From Dastarcus helophoroides (Eukaryota > Arthropoda > Insecta > Coleoptera > Bothrideridae): DNA of 64,000 nt. Below are positions 1 through 11,940 of the stretch, piece after piece. The DNA lies in assembly GCA_028583605.1 (NCBI GenBank), contig CM053334.1, positions 22,433,726 through 22,497,725 on the forward strand. Reading direction: 5' to 3'. Made by a program: the position numbers and the translations under genes. Every line of letters starts with the position of its first letter. Position 1 is the stretch's first letter. The notes under the pieces were generated by a model. It was given only the letters and a program-made list of their open reading frames with translations, ran no database searches and was not told the DNA's origin.

Positions 1-136
1 AGAAGACATAGCCAAAAACCCAAAAAGTCGTTTAAAATGGCCGTTCACGAACGACCCTCACTGTGCTCGGATACTGTGCAACTCTCTCTTCCGCAATGTG
101 AGATTTTATCGCGTAAAAATGTGTTTTAATTTTTTT

Positions 137-172
137 CCTATATATATATATATATATCTATATATAGATAAA
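137..172. repeat. (TA)n-rich microsatellite
   Basis: A short TATATA-rich run with two interruptions. No other content seen in 1-190. Confidence 0.7.
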
Positions 173-189
173 AACTAAAATTCAGGTTT

Positions 190-960
190 GAACTGATAGG
201 TTGTAACTTTTGGGGAAAATTCCATTCAGTAACGAGTTCCATAGCTTGGAAGTTCTATAGAAAAAAGAGTCTTCGTAGATAGAATTCCTCCAGCTGGACC
301 GCACAGGAATTTGCTGTCTCCGATTGTCTTGTATGCCTCAAAAAGCTTGCCTTTTGGGGGATTAGTTCCTGCGAGCATCTCCCATGATAGTACTTGTAGT
401 AAAGAGAAAAGTCACCAACCATCCGCCTGTGCTCTAGTGTTTTGAGAGAAATGGTCAAACTCTCGTCATCAATTAGGCGAATTTTTTTGAATTAAATCCA
501 AAAGAGCTAAAGTGTGCTTTGGGTTTGAACTCCAAACATTAGAACAATATTCTAGGGTTGGCCTACTTTGAGCTTTGTATAGTGTGAGTAGCTGATGAGG
601 TGTGAAGTACTTTTTAGCTCTAAAAAGAAAGCTGAGATTCTGAGAGGACTTGGCAATGGCGCGAACATGATCCTCCCAAGAGAAGTTAGTGCTCGCATTT
701 ACTCCTAGGAGAGACAGATTATATCCCATCGAGGAGGGATTTTACCGTCCACAATGTCAAAAAATTTGATAATTGCAGCTCCTCCTGAGAGACGGACTTG
801 GCAATGGCGCGGATATGATCGTCCCAAGAGAAGTTAGTGCTCCTATTCACTCTTAGGATAGGTAGATTAGATCCTATCAAGAGAGGATTTTACCCTCCAA
901 AATTTCAAAAAATTTGACAACTTGTGTCTCCTCTAAATTTACAAAATAAGCTGGTCAGTT
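190..960 (-). mobile_element. non-LTR retrotransposon 3' remnant (RT C-terminal part)
   Basis: On the minus strand, two frame-shifted pieces (469-729 and 255-458) read as the C-terminal part of a non-LTR reverse transcriptase ORF: the LLTLYKAQ..PTLEYCSNVW thumb-region motif, preceded by NLSLLGVNAS and followed by LEHRRMVGDFSLYYKYYHG. Related pieces occur in this window at 12675-12800, 40508-40925, 46559-48530 and 48540-52690, so this is a multicopy family. Roughly 785-910 repeats the segment at about 640-770, an internal partial duplication. The copy is frameshifted and dead. Confidence 0.75.
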
Positions 961-1610
961 AAAATAAAACCACTTTTGATCAAATTTAATGAAATGTTTT
1001 AGTTAATGAGTATTGTGAAGATCAAGATAAAGCTTCTCGATCTGGCATGCGTTAACTTAAAATGATCAAAGAATTTTAAGATCAAAAGATACATAACTCT
1101 TTCATTTCTGTGTGATGTAAAGAGACCACCTTTACTGAAATATAAAATAATATTTATGTTCCAATAAAATACGTAAACGTCTATAAAATATTAATTAATA
1201 ACGTTCATTAATTACCATATAGTACAAAAATATTCGTCCACTGGGTTGGTCGATTTTATGAAGATTTTTAATACATCGTTTCGCGGTAGGGGACCCATAC
1301 TTAGTATTTTACGACACCCATAAACGCCGTCAGAATGGCCGAATTATCAAGTTATTGCCTTTTTTATGTAGACAGTTCCCGAATCTAAGGTATTTATTGG
1401 GTCGAATTTGTCATAGAAAAAAATAGTAATTGTCTGTTTTTAAACGTACGAAGACGATTTTCTAAATTCCAACGTTTGTGTCTAAGCAACCAATGAATTT
1501 AAACGATCGTTTAGATGAAGTGCTACTTTAGTACTTGAATGCTTTTTTTTTAGTGTACTGATGTCAGTGATGGGTGGTATTTGTTTATTTGGATTGATTT
1601 TGACACTAGT
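961..1610. other. AT-rich intergenic sequence
   Basis: No coding region, RNA gene or clear repeat recognised. Confidence 0.5.
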
Positions 1611-1613
1611 TGA

Positions 1614-1755
1614 AATACAAATCTTGCGCCCTAAAACCCAGAGAGATTAAAAAACACAACAAAGGTTGCTCTAACGCGTTTCGACAGCAAAGCTATCATC
1701 TTCGGAGAGATACTTAATCTTTCTGGGTTTCAGGTGACATGATTTGTATTTTAAT
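1614..1755 (-). repeat. family-1 hammerhead-like palindromic repeat, left part (split by hAT element)
   Basis: Copy of the abundant palindromic repeat whose arms read (plus strand) GAAATACAAATCTTGTCCCC ... and whose centre carries the CTGAAGA / hairpin / GAAACGCG core. The core here is on the minus strand (about 1672-1715) with a mutation in CTGAAGA. The repeat is cut at 1755 and resumes at 5861 after a 4.1-kb hAT-type insertion. Confidence 0.7.
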
Positions 1756-1802
1756 CAATGGCGGCTGGTGACTTTTTGACAGGGGGTGCGCACATGCAAA
1801 TA

Positions 1803-4800
1803 CAGGGCTTCGAACCGGAACTGAACCGAAAACCGGAAACCAAATAAAAACCGTTATTTTTGTAGGAACGAAAACCGGAACAGAACCGGAAAAAAATAAC
1901 GGTTTATTTCGGTTCGTTGAATTTGTATGTTCTTAAAATAATTTTTACTTTACCCTAAAGTTTGGGATTTTTTTAGAATTTTTTTTCAAAATTATACACA
2001 AATTCGTGCAACTTTCATCTCAAAATTATGAGTTTACTTTAAAGAACATTTTTTTGAAAGTTCAATTAGAAAACTACAATTTTCACTCTTTCTAAGAAAC
2101 TGTTGATTTTATTCTCAAAATTTCAAGTCAAATTGAATTTTAAGTTGTATAACTTGAATATTCATTTTTCAAAATTTTTGATTCCGTTTTGAAATTTGGA
2201 CCCTTTTCTCAAAATATTTCTCTTTTTATAAAATCTCAGTTTAAAATACAAATTTTATTGGCTATTATTAAGTATGGACAAGCGTGAAGTCTTTTCATTA
2301 AAGCCAGTTTCTGCAATTTTTTTTGCAAAATTTGAATTTTTCCAAAAATTCAACTTTTGTTTAGAAAAACACCAAACTTTGTTTTGTTTCCCTCAAACTG
2401 GATTTCCTTTTAAATAAATACCCTTGTTTTTTTGAAGTTATTAATAAAAATTTCGCGTGCATTGAAATTTTTTCCTTCAAATTTCACTCTAATTTAAAAT
2501 GCCAATTTTTTTCTCGAGAGTTTAAATTCTAATGATTTTGCTATGCCCACTTCATCAAACTTCCCAAAAGTTCAAAATTTGTTATAAAATCTTGCTATTT
2601 CTAAATTTTTCTAGAAATTGGGAATTTCAGGCAAATTTCAAAAGAAAAATACAAATTTATATCAATTTAAAGCCGGGATCTTGAAATATAAAGTCGAAAT
2701 TAAGCCCCCCCCCCCCCCCCCCCCTTTTGTAAAATTCGTTCAAAATTTAAAAATTGGTAATTTGAAAAACTAGATTCTTCACCAAAATTAAAAAAATTCT
2801 GGGACAGGCAAATTTTGAAAAAATGTTAAAGTTATTACAAAAATTCGAACTTTTGAAAAAAAATGAAGATTTCGAAAAAACTTTGAATTTTGGATGAAGC
2901 TATATTTAATTTCGAAAAAAGTCCCAATTTTGATGATAAAAGGTAACACTTTTCAAAAAAGATTAAAATCCTGAAACAATTCAAATATTTCAAAACTTCG
3001 AAATTTTGAAAAAAGTAAAAATTTTCGGGAAAGAGTCGGAATTATCAAAAAAAAGAAGTTAAAACTTCGAGAAATAGTAAAAATTTTGAGCTAAAGTGGA
3101 AAGTTTCAAAAAAAAGGTGAATAATTTGAAAAAAAATGTTTCATTATAATCATATTATAAGAAATCCAAACTTTTGAAAAAAAGAGGAAATTTTCCAAAA
3201 AAAATCAAATTCTGAAAAGGTTATAGCTTCGGGAAAAAGTCGAAATTTCGATGATAAAAGGTCGAAGTTTTCAAAAAAAGTCTAAATTTTGGAAAAGGTT
3301 TGAAAATATTAAAAATGTCGGAATTTTGAGAATAAATTTAATTTTTCAAGAAACAAAAATTAAAGGAAAATCTAATTTTTCAAATAAAAGTTCAGTTTAG
3401 TACATAAAAGCCCAAACTTGAAAAATACGAAATTTAAAAAAAAATTCAGTTTTCAAAAAAAGATTAAAGCTTTGAGAAATTGTCAAACGTTTGACTAAGG
3501 TCAAAAATTAAAAAAAAAACAGGGTAGAAGTTTTTAAAAGTCAGTTTTTTAACATCATTAAATTTACAAAATAAATCAAAATTTAAAAAAAATAATAACA
3601 ATTTGGAGAAAAGATCGAAATTATGTATAAAGATTTTCGAAAAATTCGGAATTTGGAAAATAAATTAAAATCTTAGAGAAAGGTCAAACTGAAAAGTCTG
3701 GCGATTAATAAAATAAATAAACATTTGAAAAAAGCGGAAGCTAAAAAAACAAAAAGAACATTTGAATTTGAAAGTTTTTAAAATATAAAGACGAAATACT
3801 TTAAGGAAATCGAAAGTTGTTTAAGAATTTTCAATTAAAATCGAATGCAGCATTTGAAAGAGTAATTATTTTTAGAAAGTCAGTATCTTGCGAAAAAATG
3901 AAAATTGAAAAAAACTTGAAAAGAAAAAACAAATATTAGAGAGAGTCGATATTTGCAAAAAGTTAAAAGTTTGAAAAAATTTAAATTTTTAAAAAGAATT
4001 GAAATGTTTTCAAAAAATCGAATTTTAAATTAGTTATATTTGCAAAAAAAGATGAAATTTTGAGTATGAAATTTCTGGTAGTTACAAAAATAAGGTCAGA
4101 CAACTTCGAGATCAATCCCAAATATTCAAAAAAAATTGTAATTTTCAAAAACTAAATTTTTAACAAGAACGAAAGTTATAAAATTAAAATGTTCAAAAAA
4201 CCAACCAAATAAAGCAGAATTTTGAGGAATTTGGAATATTCAAAAAATCAAAATTTTGAAAAAGGTCGAAATTTTCGAAATCAAGTTAAAATTTCGAATA
4301 CTTGGAAGTCGAACGGGAAGAGATCGACTTTGTTAAAAAGTGGGTTTTTATTGTAGAAATTTTCAAAATAAGTCAAAATTTTCAATAAAAATTGAATTTT
4401 TCAGAAATGTCGAAACTTTCAAAAAGTATACAACCAAAGGATCCTTTCTTTTTTTTTTCACCTAGGCAAATGCACGGGTATCAGCTAATTTTTTAAAATA
4501 AAATTGGAGGTTTGAAGTTTGAACTCAAAATGAACCCAGAATCCAGAATTTTTAAATTCGAAAAATCTAGAAATATTTCCTTCAAATTTTAGGCATTACC
4601 ACAGTAGTTATGTGCTGTAATATTTAAAAAAAGAGGGAGAACATTTCCTGAATTATGTTAGAAAATCAATTTAAATAAAAAATTTTAAAAAATTAAAAAA
4701 TGAGTAAGCTGGAACTGAACAGAAAACCGGAAAAAACCGCTCTTTTTGTCGGAACGCAAACCGGAACGGAACCGATATGATTTTTTTCCCGGAACTAAAA

Positions 4801-4840
4801 CCAAAAACCAAAACGAAAAAAATAGAGGTTCAATGCCCTG
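1803..4840. mobile_element. hAT-type element nested inside the first
   Basis: Begins CAGGGCTTCGAACCGG and ends CAATGCCCTG, with subterminal repeated CCGGAAC/GAACCGG motifs in both ends. Flanked by TGCAAATA (1795-1802) and TGCAAAAA (4841-4848), an 8-bp target duplication with one mismatch. The interior is AAATTT-rich sequence with no coding capacity. A relative of the same family lies at 54606-57123. Confidence 0.8.
2705..2724. repeat. poly-C tract (about 20 C)
   Basis: An uninterrupted run of about 20 cytosines inside the nested hAT element, in strongly AT-rich sequence. Its true length may be affected by sequencing. Confidence 0.9.
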
Positions 4841-5860
4841 TGCAAAAATATTAGTAGTTAAGAGTTTAGGTGACTCCAGTGCCATAGCAAGGTGTTAAAT
4901 TTAAGAGAAACAAAAGTGATACAAAATTTGTGATATTTAATAGTATTTTTACGAATTAAATTTATATGACATCTTATAGCCTCCAAAATATTTTTGGGTA
5001 ATCATCTCTAAATTATTTTCATCGAGTACAAAAAAAAAAACATTATCGACATTTCTGAGCCCCTTAAAGTACTCTGTGCGGTTGCACCTGGTTACGGTTC
5101 TAGATTACTTAATTAAAATTGTTTGCTTTCATAGGAATAAAATTATATCACTTTTTCATGAAAACCGCATTTGAAGATAGAATATATTTTATTCCAAAGT
5201 TCTAATTAAACTCTACAAAAACACAAAAAAATATATTTTTTTAAACAACATCCGCTCTACGATCTTTTTAAGAAATGAAGTGTTCATTACTTTCTCAGCA
5301 AAATTGTTTAAATCCAAATTTACAAATTAATAATTAGACCCTAGAATGGGTACTGCTAACCCTTTGTGAATAGCCGTACTATTGGCAGTTAAACCTGTAA
5401 ACGGCACAATTAGCAATCGCAATCAAATCAGCCGGTACCTACGCATTTAGCATCATAAATCGTAAATACACACTTCAAACTCTGACTCGTACTCACCATT
5501 TGGCAATATCGCATAAGCGCGGGGCGGCGTACCGCGGGCTAGCTTTAGCGTGGTGTTCTGTAGTTTATTTCTCTGTATCCCGTGGAAGCCGTTGATAGTC
5601 ATCGCATGGCAGCCACGCTAGGTGCACAATTCTGCGCGCACCAACGTATTTCAATTTCCTCATAGTTTATAATATAATGGAATAAAAGTTTGCCTACTTT
5701 ATTCCAAGTCACTCATAAGTATTATTAGTTAATTAGTATATCTCTATTTTGTGTATAAAAATGTGATAAATCCAAGACTTTTACATTAAATACAAAAGAA
5801 TAGATCGTTCATTTCACGAGCAGCGCGCGCTCTTGCGCTCTTTAAGACCAGCGGCCACTG

Positions 5861-5915
5861 ATTTTAATTTTTGAACATAACCAAGGACCAGTTCGTTCCA
5901 CCAAAATTTGACACT
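5861..5915 (-). repeat. family-1 repeat, right part
   Basis: Continuation of the repeat interrupted at 1755; reads into the outer arm containing CCAAGGACCAGTTCGTTC, as in the intact copies. Confidence 0.7.
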
Positions 5916-7490
5916 AGTTGACATTGGTAACAATTTTTATAAAGTGGTTGAAAGCCAAAATCTTCTTAAAGATATTCCCATTTAGCAAATATTGTAAATT
6001 TTGGTTTTCTAACTTTTTATTAAGAATTTAGGGGGTGAAAAATTTAAAATCCAATATGGAGCTATATAAAACACTTTTTTTAAATTGGTTAGTGTTATAA
6101 TCACTAAAAACTATATAAAATTACTTCTTTGATTATTCTTTAATCAAATTGTTTAAAAATTGTTGTTAAAAAGTGGTTTAGACATTATTAATTAAAATTT
6201 TTTTTTCGAGAATTGATGCAAATGATTATTTTAAGACAATATCTGTTTCCAAGTATTTTTTTCTACTATTTGATGATGAATTTTTTAACAACATTTTTTG
6301 TTGTTGCTCAAAATTAATATACAGTACATTCAAGTATTAAAACTCTATGCATAAGAAGGGCTTCCAATTCAAATTTTTGGCAAGTAGACGAATCCAGTCA
6401 AATATTTTAATGTAGAAAAATCAAGAAAGATGTTTTACGTACTCTCTGTTGAGATAATCATCAAGGATATTGCTATATGTCAATAGCAGCACATTTCGAA
6501 TTAGCATAGCTCAATTGAGATACCGAATGTTCGGTGTTAGTGTACAATTACACCTCCAATTGCATAAATTGATTTATCACTTACACGACCTGATAACCTA
6601 ATGGTTATTGATATCTAGCGTCCCCTTGCTCAAATTGTAATGTTACTGTATAAACTAGATCATGTTATTAATTGTTGAATAATGCAGACGCAATTACTAG
6701 CTGAAGACATCCATAATATTACGTACTGCTAAGAAACCAGAATATCAAAATGTATATAATATTTACCTATAAGACATATTGCGCTTAAAAGTACGAAATA
6801 AACTTTGAAATTCTTTTGTTTTTCCCCAAAAATTTAGACTTTAACAATTTAGATCAGTGGCATGCTTTCCCATGGAAGATAGCGAAGCACAGCTTCTCCT
6901 GAACAATGAAATCTGAAAATTTTATATTACAGATCACACGTTAACCTGGTCTGGTGTTAGCAAATATTTATCCGAAACATTGTGGAAATTTTTAATATTC
7001 TGTTGCTTGTTATTCTTTAATAGAGTTTAATAGTTATGAATGTTAAAGAATTCGACGAAGTAAGGGTTGGAAATGTCAACTGTTTAAGTAATAATTTTGT
7101 GATTTTTTTCCTGGAATATCTATCTTACTTATTAAATCTATAGCTCAAAATTCAAAATTTCAGCTGTAAATATAAAATTTCAATTTTACAACTATACTTT
7201 TTGACTTTTTCAGGAAAAACTCAACATTTTTTTTAATGAAGATTCGATTACAATTTGCAAGAAAACACTCAAAGTTTAAACGCTTTATTTAAAGATTTTG
7301 AATTTTTCTTTGGAATTTCGAATTTTTCGAAATTAGATAATAAATTAAAATTTCTAGTAAACAATTTTAACCTTAAGTCGAGTTTTTCGACGTTACTTTC
7401 CAATTTTAAATTTTGTTCTTCAAATTGCGAAAGTATGCATTAAAAATGTTAATTTCGAGGAGAAAAAATTTGAAATACTGAACTTGTTTT
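5916..7490. other. AT-rich intergenic sequence
   Basis: No gene or repeat recognised; short ORFs here are what AT-rich sequence gives by chance. Confidence 0.5.
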
Positions 7491-7494
7491 CTCT

Positions 7495-7650
7495 CTTTCT
7501 CTCTCTCTCTGAAGATGACAGCTTGGCTGTCGAAACGCATTAGAGCAACCTTTGTTGTGTTTTTTAATCTTTCTTCGTTTCAGGAGACAAGTTCCGCATT
7601 TCAATTTTTGAAGATCACAAAGGACCAGTCCGTTCCATCAAAAAAGAGAA
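7495..7650 (+). repeat. family-1 hammerhead-like repeat copy
   Basis: Core on the plus strand: CTCT, CTGAAGA, then the GACAGC/GCTGTC stem, GAAACGC. The stem is perfectly complementary. The palindromic ACGCGT is mutated to ACGCAT here. A CT-rich microsatellite (about 7489-7510) directly precedes the core. Followed at about 7677-7735 by a fragment of the retrozyme-like repeat found at 60.8-62.1 kb. Confidence 0.75.
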
Positions 7651-7774
7651 AAAATTTGAATAGAAAAATTTGTTTTAATGCACACACCGATAGGCTGAGG
7701 CATTTATTAGATTCAGAGTTTGGGATTCAGAAAAATTTTGATAAAAACTGGAGATTTCTTCACTAAAAATTTTT

Positions 7775-8770
7775 ACTTGATAGTTTTTTGAAAACTTCAA
7801 CTCAAAATTTTTTTCTACTTTGTTCAAAATTTTGATTTTTTTAAAAAGTGCTGACTTATTCAAAACTATCATTTTCTCAAAATTTTCGTTTTATTTTTTG
7901 TATATTTTAAATATTCTAAAAATTTTAATTTATTTCGAAATATCGAAATAGGTTAAAATTTTCGAAAACGTCGAAAAAACTGGAATTGTTCAAGACGTGA
8001 AATTTAGAGAAAAATTCAAAATTTCGAGGAAAAGTCGGAAATTAAAGAAGGTCGGATTTTTCAAAATTTCCAAATTTCTCAAAAAAGGGTCAAAATTCAC
8101 AAAAAGTGAAAACTTTAAAAGACGAAGCTTTGATAAGGGCAACATTTTCAAAGTCATTACTTTTAAATGGATAAAAATTTCAAAAAATTTGAAATTTAAA
8201 AAACCGAAATTTTTGAAAAAGTCGAAATTTTAAAGTCAAAAAGTTCAAAAAAAAATTTCAGGTCGCAGTTTTGAAAAAGGACCAAAATTTTTAAATTAAG
8301 TCGCAGTTTTGGGAAAAAGCAGACATTTTCAATAAATATTTCTGTAATATCGGCAGCTCCAAAAAAAGATGAAATTTTCCAAAAGTTCAAACTTTAAAAA
8401 GTCAAAATTTTGAAAATGGTTCTCAATTTTTTCAAATAAATCAAAAAGTAAAACCCAACATTTTAAAAGAAGTGAAAGTTTAAAATAACTTAAAATTTCA
8501 AAAGTAGACTTTTTATTCTTCATGGTGAACTTTTATTGACCGGAAATATTATGTTTATTAATCTTATTTAACATTTCTTTGGCCCAGTTTGGAAATATTG
8601 AAATTTTTATTGTTTGTTGACAATATTCCAAACAATTTTTTGAAATATGACTACGTGATATTTAAATTTAATTTTTCTCTGTTTTTACTTTCATTGAAAA
8701 TTTCGATTGTTGGAAAAATTCTACTTCATTTGGAAAAATGTTAACTCTATTGAACATTTATTTTTGCAAA
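7775..8770. other. AAATTT-rich low-complexity sequence
   Basis: Degenerate short-period sequence dominated by blocks such as AAAATTTT, GAAAAA and GTCGAAATT. Part of 8518-8640 matches an arm of the element at 62600-63235. No coding capacity is credible. Confidence 0.5.
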
Positions 8771-8965
8771 ATTGAAATACAAATCTTGTCCCCTGAAACC
8801 AAGAAAGATTGAAACAGACAACAAAGGTCGCAGAACCTCTCTGAAGATGATAGCTTGGCTATCGAAATGCGTTTGAGCAACTTTTGTTGTGTTTTTTAAT
8901 CTTTCTTGGTTTCAGGGGACAACATTTGTATTTTAATTTTTTAAGACCAAGGACCAGTTCGTTCG
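8770..8965 (+). repeat. family-1 hammerhead-like repeat copy
   Basis: Palindromic arms around CTCTCTGAAGA, stem GATAGC/GCTATC (fully paired), GAAATGCG. Confidence 0.75.
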
Positions 8966-9414
8966 ACCAAAAAAAGGTAAATTAAAAAAAAGAGCTTCTT
9001 AAGTTTTTTGTTCAAATTTTTATTTTCGTCTCCAAATCTTAAATTTAAACTCGGAATTTCCAATTTTTAAAAGACAAAATTTTAAGTTTCTAGAGAAATT
9101 CAAAAGAACAAATTTAAATTTTGAATTGACCTGAGAATTTGAAAGAGTGTTGTGATTTATATAAAAATAGTTTTTCCTAAAATGTTGCCAATAATAATTT
9201 CTTAAATAAAAAATAATGATAAAAATGTCTTGACTAAGAAAAATTTTCAAAGATTTTAACTTTTAATTTTAAAACTATTTTGAAACTTTTGATCAAAAAG
9301 TTGAACATTCGAATCTTTATCGAAATTCTCGTATTAATTTATTAAGTTATTATTTATTTATTTTTTTTGGTGAATTCTTGTATCAATTTGAAGGTTTTAT
9401 TTATTCTTTTGTTA

Positions 9415-9560
9415 GTGAAACGGACTGGTCCTTGGTTATCTTCAAAAATTGGAATACAAATCGTGTCCCCTGAAACAAAAAAAAGATTAAAAATACAACA
9501 AAGGTTGCTTTAACGCGTTTCGACAACCAAGCTATCATCTTCAGAAAGATACTCTCTCAA
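9415..9560 (-). repeat. family-1 hammerhead-like repeat copy (one arm)
   Basis: Outer arm GGACTGGTCCTTGGTTATC, then a minus-strand core (TTAACGCGTTTCGACAACCA ... ATCATCTTCAG). One stem base pair is lost. The second arm is missing. Confidence 0.7.
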
Positions 9561-9599
9561 CCAAACCTTTGTTGTATTTTTTTGGTGACAAAATTTAAA

Positions 9600-9745
9600 A
9601 TTTTTTCAAATAGCTCTTGTAGGACTATTGAAACTTCAAGAAAAAACTGACCTTGTAAGGACGATCTTCAAAAGTTTCTAAAATAATTTTTGGAGGAAAG
9701 TTAGAAGTTGAGGTCGAGATTTCAAAAAGAACTCAAATTTTCTAT
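9600..9745. repeat. direct repeat flanking foldback element, copy 1
   Basis: A segment with AAAACTGACCTTGTAAGGA and TTTTTGGAGGAAAGTTAGAA recurs in the same orientation at about 11940-12065, so the foldback element sits between two diverged direct copies. Confidence 0.6.
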
Positions 9746-9756
9746 GTATATATATA

Positions 9757-11589
9757 CCGGGTGTTTTTTTTTAGTTGGGAGGTTACCTTTATATGGAGTA
9801 TCACTCATTATAAAGGTAAACTGATTTTGTCGATATGGCTAATCGGAACTAAACTACCTTTCAAAAATATTTTCGACTTCCTCACACTTCCGGCTATACC
9901 GGAAGTAGACACCAACTTTCTTATTTTAAATAGCAACCCCCAAATTTTATGTTTTATTTGGATTCTACGTAGAAAAATAAAATGAGTTTATGTATACATA
10001 TTTAATGCCATCTTTGGTAGTTTTTAACATATTTCAATTTTTCGGAAAAAACTGACAGAAAAGAGGGTTATTTTGACTCTTTGTATCTTTTTTATTATTT
10101 GCAATAAAAACATGAAATTTGGGTTGAAGTCATGAAATATTATGGAGACTATAATAACGTAATCAAGTTTTTCAATTATTACACAGGGTGATGGAAATTT
10201 TGTGATCTTTATTGTTTTTGTTTTATTCAAAAAAACTCTGTTTTTTTAAATAGAAACTATGTGTTTTTTAAACATTTTTGAATTTCTCACGTAAATAGAA
10301 GAAAAAAGTTATATGACTAATTTTTTAAAATTCTGCACCGTTACAGAGAAATAATGCAAAATGAAAAAGAAAAATATATATTTTTTTTTAGTAGCAACTT
10401 GGTAGTAGTCAACAAAATTTTCAAAAAAAAAACACAACCACAAGGCTTAAAAATTTTGCCAAATAACATTTAAAAGATAACCGTACAAGACGAATAAGTT
10501 TTTGGCTAATTGTAAGAATACTAACTGAAAAATGTTTAGGTAGCCACGAATGTAAGTTTCGTAAAAATGGTTTGTTAAACAGACTTCTCATGTTTGGAGT
10601 AATCAAAATTAACAACAAATGTTCAAGAAAATTCGTCCTTTAACTGTTATGCTGTTAGATTAGAGCTCAGGATTTTTAAGCGTTAAATTTTACAATGAAA
10701 ATCAAAATGGAAATTTTTTAGTAATTTTTTTGTACGACTACTGCATGACGAGCATATTGCTAGGAACAATCGGATGTGCTTAAAAACGTTACTCAAGTCG
10801 AAATCTTAAAATATATCTTTAAATGTATTGAAAGAGAAGATCGCCCTTGTTGTTCTTGATGTAAATTTTTTGTCAATTATTTTTGTTTCCTATTACTTAT
10901 TATGATTAATTCTTTAAGCTTTTATTGCCCACAGTTAGTTTCCTACTTGAACAAACAAGAAATGTTTGATTTTTTTTATTTTGAGATTTATGTAAAATAC
11001 CTCTGTAACGGCACAAAATTTTAAAAAATAAGTAATATAACTTTTTTCTTCTTTTTATGTGAAGAATTCAAAAATGATTAAAAAACATATAGTTCCCATT
11101 TAAAAAAACAGAGTTTTTTTGAATAAAACAAAAACAGCAAAGATTATAAATTTTCCTTCACTCTGTATAATAAATGTAAAATCTGTTTACGTTATTATAG
11201 TCTTTATAATATTTTCTGACTTCAATTCAAATTTTATGTTTTTACTGCAAATAATAAAAAAGATACAAAGAATCAAAGTAACCCTCTTATCTGTCATTTT
11301 TTTTCGAAAAATTGAAATATCTTTAAAACAATCAAAGGTAGCGATAAACATGTATTCATAAACTCACCTTATTTTTGTAGGTAAAATCTAAATAAAACAT
11401 AAGATTTGTGGGTTGCCATTTAAAATAAGAAAGTTGATGTCTACTTCCGGTATAACCGGTAGTGGGGGGAAGTTGAAAATATTTTTAGAAGATAGTTTAA
11501 TCCCGATTAGTCCCATCGACAAAATCAGTTTGCCTTTCTAATAAGTAGTATTCCATATAAAGGTAACCTCCCAACTAAAAAAACCACCC

Positions 11590-11591
<2 letters not shown>
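9757..11591. mobile_element. foldback element with ~0.6-kb inverted arms
   Basis: The left arm (9757 to about 10350) is matched in inverse orientation by about 10995-11591. Ends read CCGGGTGTTTTTTTTTAGTT, and both are flanked by TATATA runs, suggesting a TA-type target. The short ORFs at 9761-9985, 10024-10230 and 11119-11361 are mirror images in the arms and not convincing genes. The central part (about 10350-10995) has no recognisable transposase. Confidence 0.75.
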
Positions 11592-11632
<41 letters not shown>

Positions 11633-11819
11633 TATACATAAACATAATTTTACAGAAAAAACGAGATTTGGTGACAGAAGTTAAAATTTGAAATTTTTAG
11701 ACAAAAATTTAAGCGAACCTATGGAACTTCCAAAAAAAAAACTTTGTATTAATTGTAGTCGAAATGTAAGAAAAATATATATTAAAGAAAATGGATTCAA
11801 AAAAGTTAAAATTTTAAGA

Positions 11820-11920
11820 AATGAAATACAAACCTTGTCCTCTGAAATCAACAAAGGTTAAAAAACACAACAAGAGAGATAGTATCTCTGTGAAGATGGT
11901 AGCTTGGTTGTCGAAACACC
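11820..11920 (+). repeat. family-1 repeat copy, truncated at TTAGG tract
   Basis: Arm ending in AACACAACAAGAGAGATAGT, then core TGAAGATGGTAGCTTGGTTG TCGAAACAC; the repeat breaks where a TTAGG tract starts. Confidence 0.65.
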
Positions 11921-11940
11921 TTAGGTTAGGTTAGGTTAGG
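11921..11940 (+). repeat. interstitial (TTAGG)4
   Basis: Four perfect TTAGG units, the insect-type telomere motif, directly at the broken centre of a family-1 repeat. Confidence 0.9.

Larger units (their letters stand above)
1756..5860. mobile_element. hAT-type non-autonomous DNA transposon (outer)
   Basis: The left end starts CAATGGCGGCTGGTGAC and the right end, read inwards on the minus strand, starts CAGTGGCCGCTGGTC, forming imperfect terminal inverted repeats. The element is flanked by a perfect 8-bp target duplication, ATTTTAAT, at 1748-1755 and 5861-5868. An 8-bp duplication with CA(G)-type ends is characteristic of the hAT superfamily. No transposase was found. Removing the element rejoins the split family-1 repeat, which confirms the boundaries independently. 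The right portion (about 5400-5860) includes an island clearly richer in G+C than its surroundings. Confidence 0.85.

Noticed and set aside
7997..8523. Lys/Phe-rich ORFs on both strands
   Set aside because: They come from AAATTT-rich low-complexity DNA and mirror each other on opposite strands.
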